A model generated the notes under the pieces. That model did not search any database. It was not told the origin of the DNA and was given only the letters and a program-made list of their open reading frames with translations. A program made the translations under genes and the position numbers. This document shows, in pieces, positions 62,794 through 64,000 of a DNA stretch of 64,000 nt (position 1 is the stretch's first letter; every line of letters starts with the position of its first letter). The stretch comes from Cernens ardua (GTDB taxonomy: Bacteria > Pseudomonadota > Gammaproteobacteria > Pseudomonadales > Halomonadaceae). The stretch covers positions 434,001-498,000 of the forward strand of contig NZ_JBPCZH010000001.1 of assembly GCF_051251085.1 (NCBI RefSeq), written 5' to 3'.

Positions 62794-64000
62794 TCAGTGA
62801 CGTACGATTTTCGCTTTCGCCGTCAACTCATCAATCAAGCCCTGCGCGGCCGTCTCTGTCATTTGCGTCTGAAGCTTGTTGGCAACCTGACCCGAGGTAC
62901 CCTGATCGTCGGTCTGCCCCACGGATTGAAGCTCAATCACGGCTTCATTGCCATTGGACAATGTCACACGACCATAACCTGATTGACCTGTCTGAGGACG
63001 CGCAATACCAAAAGCACCTTCGACAATGGCAGAATCCACTGAATGGGTATCACGCTGAACATTCGAAACCTGATGCCATTGCAGTGGAATATTTTGACCT
63101 TTTTGCAGATTGGCAATATCCGTACCGGCAAGTGCAGCAAGTGCCTGACGAGTCTTGTTTGCCAGAACCGTCTGCTTGACCTGATCCTTGATCTGATCGA
63201 AAGTCAATTGCTGCTCGGGACGATGGCTATCAACCCGAAGGACGATCTGACGATTGTTCCCAAGATCAATGACATCACTGTTATAGCCCTGATTCAGCAC
63301 CTGATCAGAGAATGCGGCCGACATAACCCCAGAGTGGCCGAAAATATCACCAGAAGCGTTACGAGAAAGCCAATCACTATGCTGTAAAGGCAGTTTCGTC
63401 GCATCGGCCACACTTTTCAGATCACTGGCGGAGAAGCTTTTGTCATTTAGTTCCTGTGAAAGATTGGTGTAAGCCGAATCGACCTTCTGCATCTGCAATT
63501 GCTGAGTCATCTGCCCTTTCAGCTGATCAAAGGACGGTAAGGCAATCCCCGTAACACGTACCAGATGAAGGGCACCATCAAATTGGAAAGGCTTGGAATC
63601 CTGCCCCGGTTGCAGGCTCTTGACCACTGAATCGAAGGGCTCGCCAAAAATACCAGTGGTGACATTCCCCAGACTGCCACCATTGCTGGCCGATGCCTTG
63701 TCATTGGAATACTGACGCGCCAATGAGGCAAAGCTGTGCCCCTGCTTCAGCAAGTCCTGAATATGGCTCATCTGCTTTTGAGCATCCTGCAACGTTTGAT
63801 TGGCGTTGATATTCAGAATGATATCGGAAACCTGCTTATCCGCCGAGGACGCGCGATTCTGATATTCCTTCTGAAGTTCGTCGTTACTGATATGAATAGT
63901 GCTGGCAAGCTTGCTTTTATCCAACACAATGTAGTCCAGCTTGACCTGTGCCGGACGAACATAGTCGGATTTGTGTTGCTGATACCAGGACTGCAATTCA
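62794..64000 (-). CDS. ppiD: Periplasmic folding chaperone PpiD (N-terminus outside window)
   Basis: Inner-membrane-anchored periplasmic chaperone with parvulin-like domain, acting at the SecYEG exit. The visible 402 residues hold VKLDYIVLD, a SurA_N/parvulin region with HSFASLARQYSNDKASASNGGSLG, and a C-terminal domain ending IVRH. The frame is open to the window edge; about 200 N-terminal residues with the membrane anchor are missing. The parvulin region lacks the strict catalytic signature, as in other PpiD proteins. Confidence 0.92.
   Translation of the reverse strand, partial: ELQSWYQQHKSDYVRPAQVKLDYIVLDKSKLASTIHISNDELQKEYQNRASSADKQVSDIILNINANQTLQDAQKQMSHIQDLLKQGHSFASLARQYSNDKASASNGGSLGNVTTGIFGEPFDSVVKSLQPGQDSKPFQFDGALHLVRVTGIALPSFDQLKGQMTQQLQMQKVDSAYTNLSQELNDKSFSASDLKSVADATKLPLQHSDWLSRNASGDIFGHSGVMSAAFSDQVLNQGYNSDVIDLGNNRQIVLRVDSHRPEQQLTFDQIKDQVKQTVLANKTRQALAALAGTDIANLQKGQNIPLQWHQVSNVQRDTHSVDSAIVEGAFGIARPQTGQSGYGRVTLSNGNEAVIELQSVGQTDDQGTSGQVANKLQTQMTETAAQGLIDELTAKAKIVRH

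Overview
The window is chromosomal DNA of a gammaproteobacterium. The gene order leuC-leuD-leuB-asd-truA-trpF-accD-folC-dedD-cvpA-purF-metZ is typical of Pseudomonas and Halomonadaceae relatives. The Arthrobacter-like dimethylglycine oxidase, MvaT-type nucleoid protein, bioBFHCD cluster and tandem-domain QueD-like protein also point to a Halomonadaceae-type bacterium. Base composition looks near 50% GC, low for that family. The taxon is inferred from gene content, not from a marker gene. No rRNA, tRNA, CRISPR array, insertion sequence, phage or integrase was found. Both edges cut genes: an aminotransferase on the left and ppiD on the right.

Layout. 1-2 kb: end of an aromatic/aspartate aminotransferase gene and a LysR regulator. 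2.4-16.3 kb: a long minus-strand biosynthetic block (leuCDB, asd, truA, trpF, accD, folC, dedD, cvpA, purF, metZ), with a divergent LysR gene upstream of leuC. 17.8-24.8 kb: prmB-aroC, smrB, an AEC transporter, sixA, gpsA and an MvaT-family gene. 24.9-34.5 kb: selO, a PmrA/QseB-type two-component pair, htpG with a heat-shock-like promoter, and slt. 34.7-38.3 kb: TM2 protein, acetyltransferase, low-complexity lipoprotein and YegS-like lipid kinase. 38.6-45.8 kb: bioB-F-H-C-D-A behind a BirA-operator-like site that covers the -10 element. 46.1-50.7 kb: cysJ-cysI, convergent with a TauE/SafE-family exporter. 50.8-53.4 kb: small accessory genes (GNAT, GrpB, YaaW, GloA). 53.8-57.8 kb: a demethylation pair (dimethylglycine oxidase and sarcosine/N-methyl amino acid oxidase). 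58.5-61.1 kb: queC-queE-queD and a YkgJ-type protein. 61.2-64 kb: AaaT-like acetyltransferase, PhzF protein and ppiD.

The most distinctive signal is not a new enzyme system. It is a tendency to short tandem duplications: an 18-bp unit repeated eight times before smrB, several 13-17 bp duplications in gaps, and four that lie across or against the stop codons of leuB, trpF, phzF and a lipoprotein gene. In parallel, several proteins carry low-complexity additions (BioH-like protein, BioA N-terminus, QueC N-terminus, DedD linker, the lipoprotein). I see no clear novel defence or mobile system. The best leads are the BirA site, the sigma-32-like htpG promoter, the inverted repeat before the dimethylglycine oxidase gene, the terminator between the two-component genes, and the complementary half-sites of the QueD-like protein.
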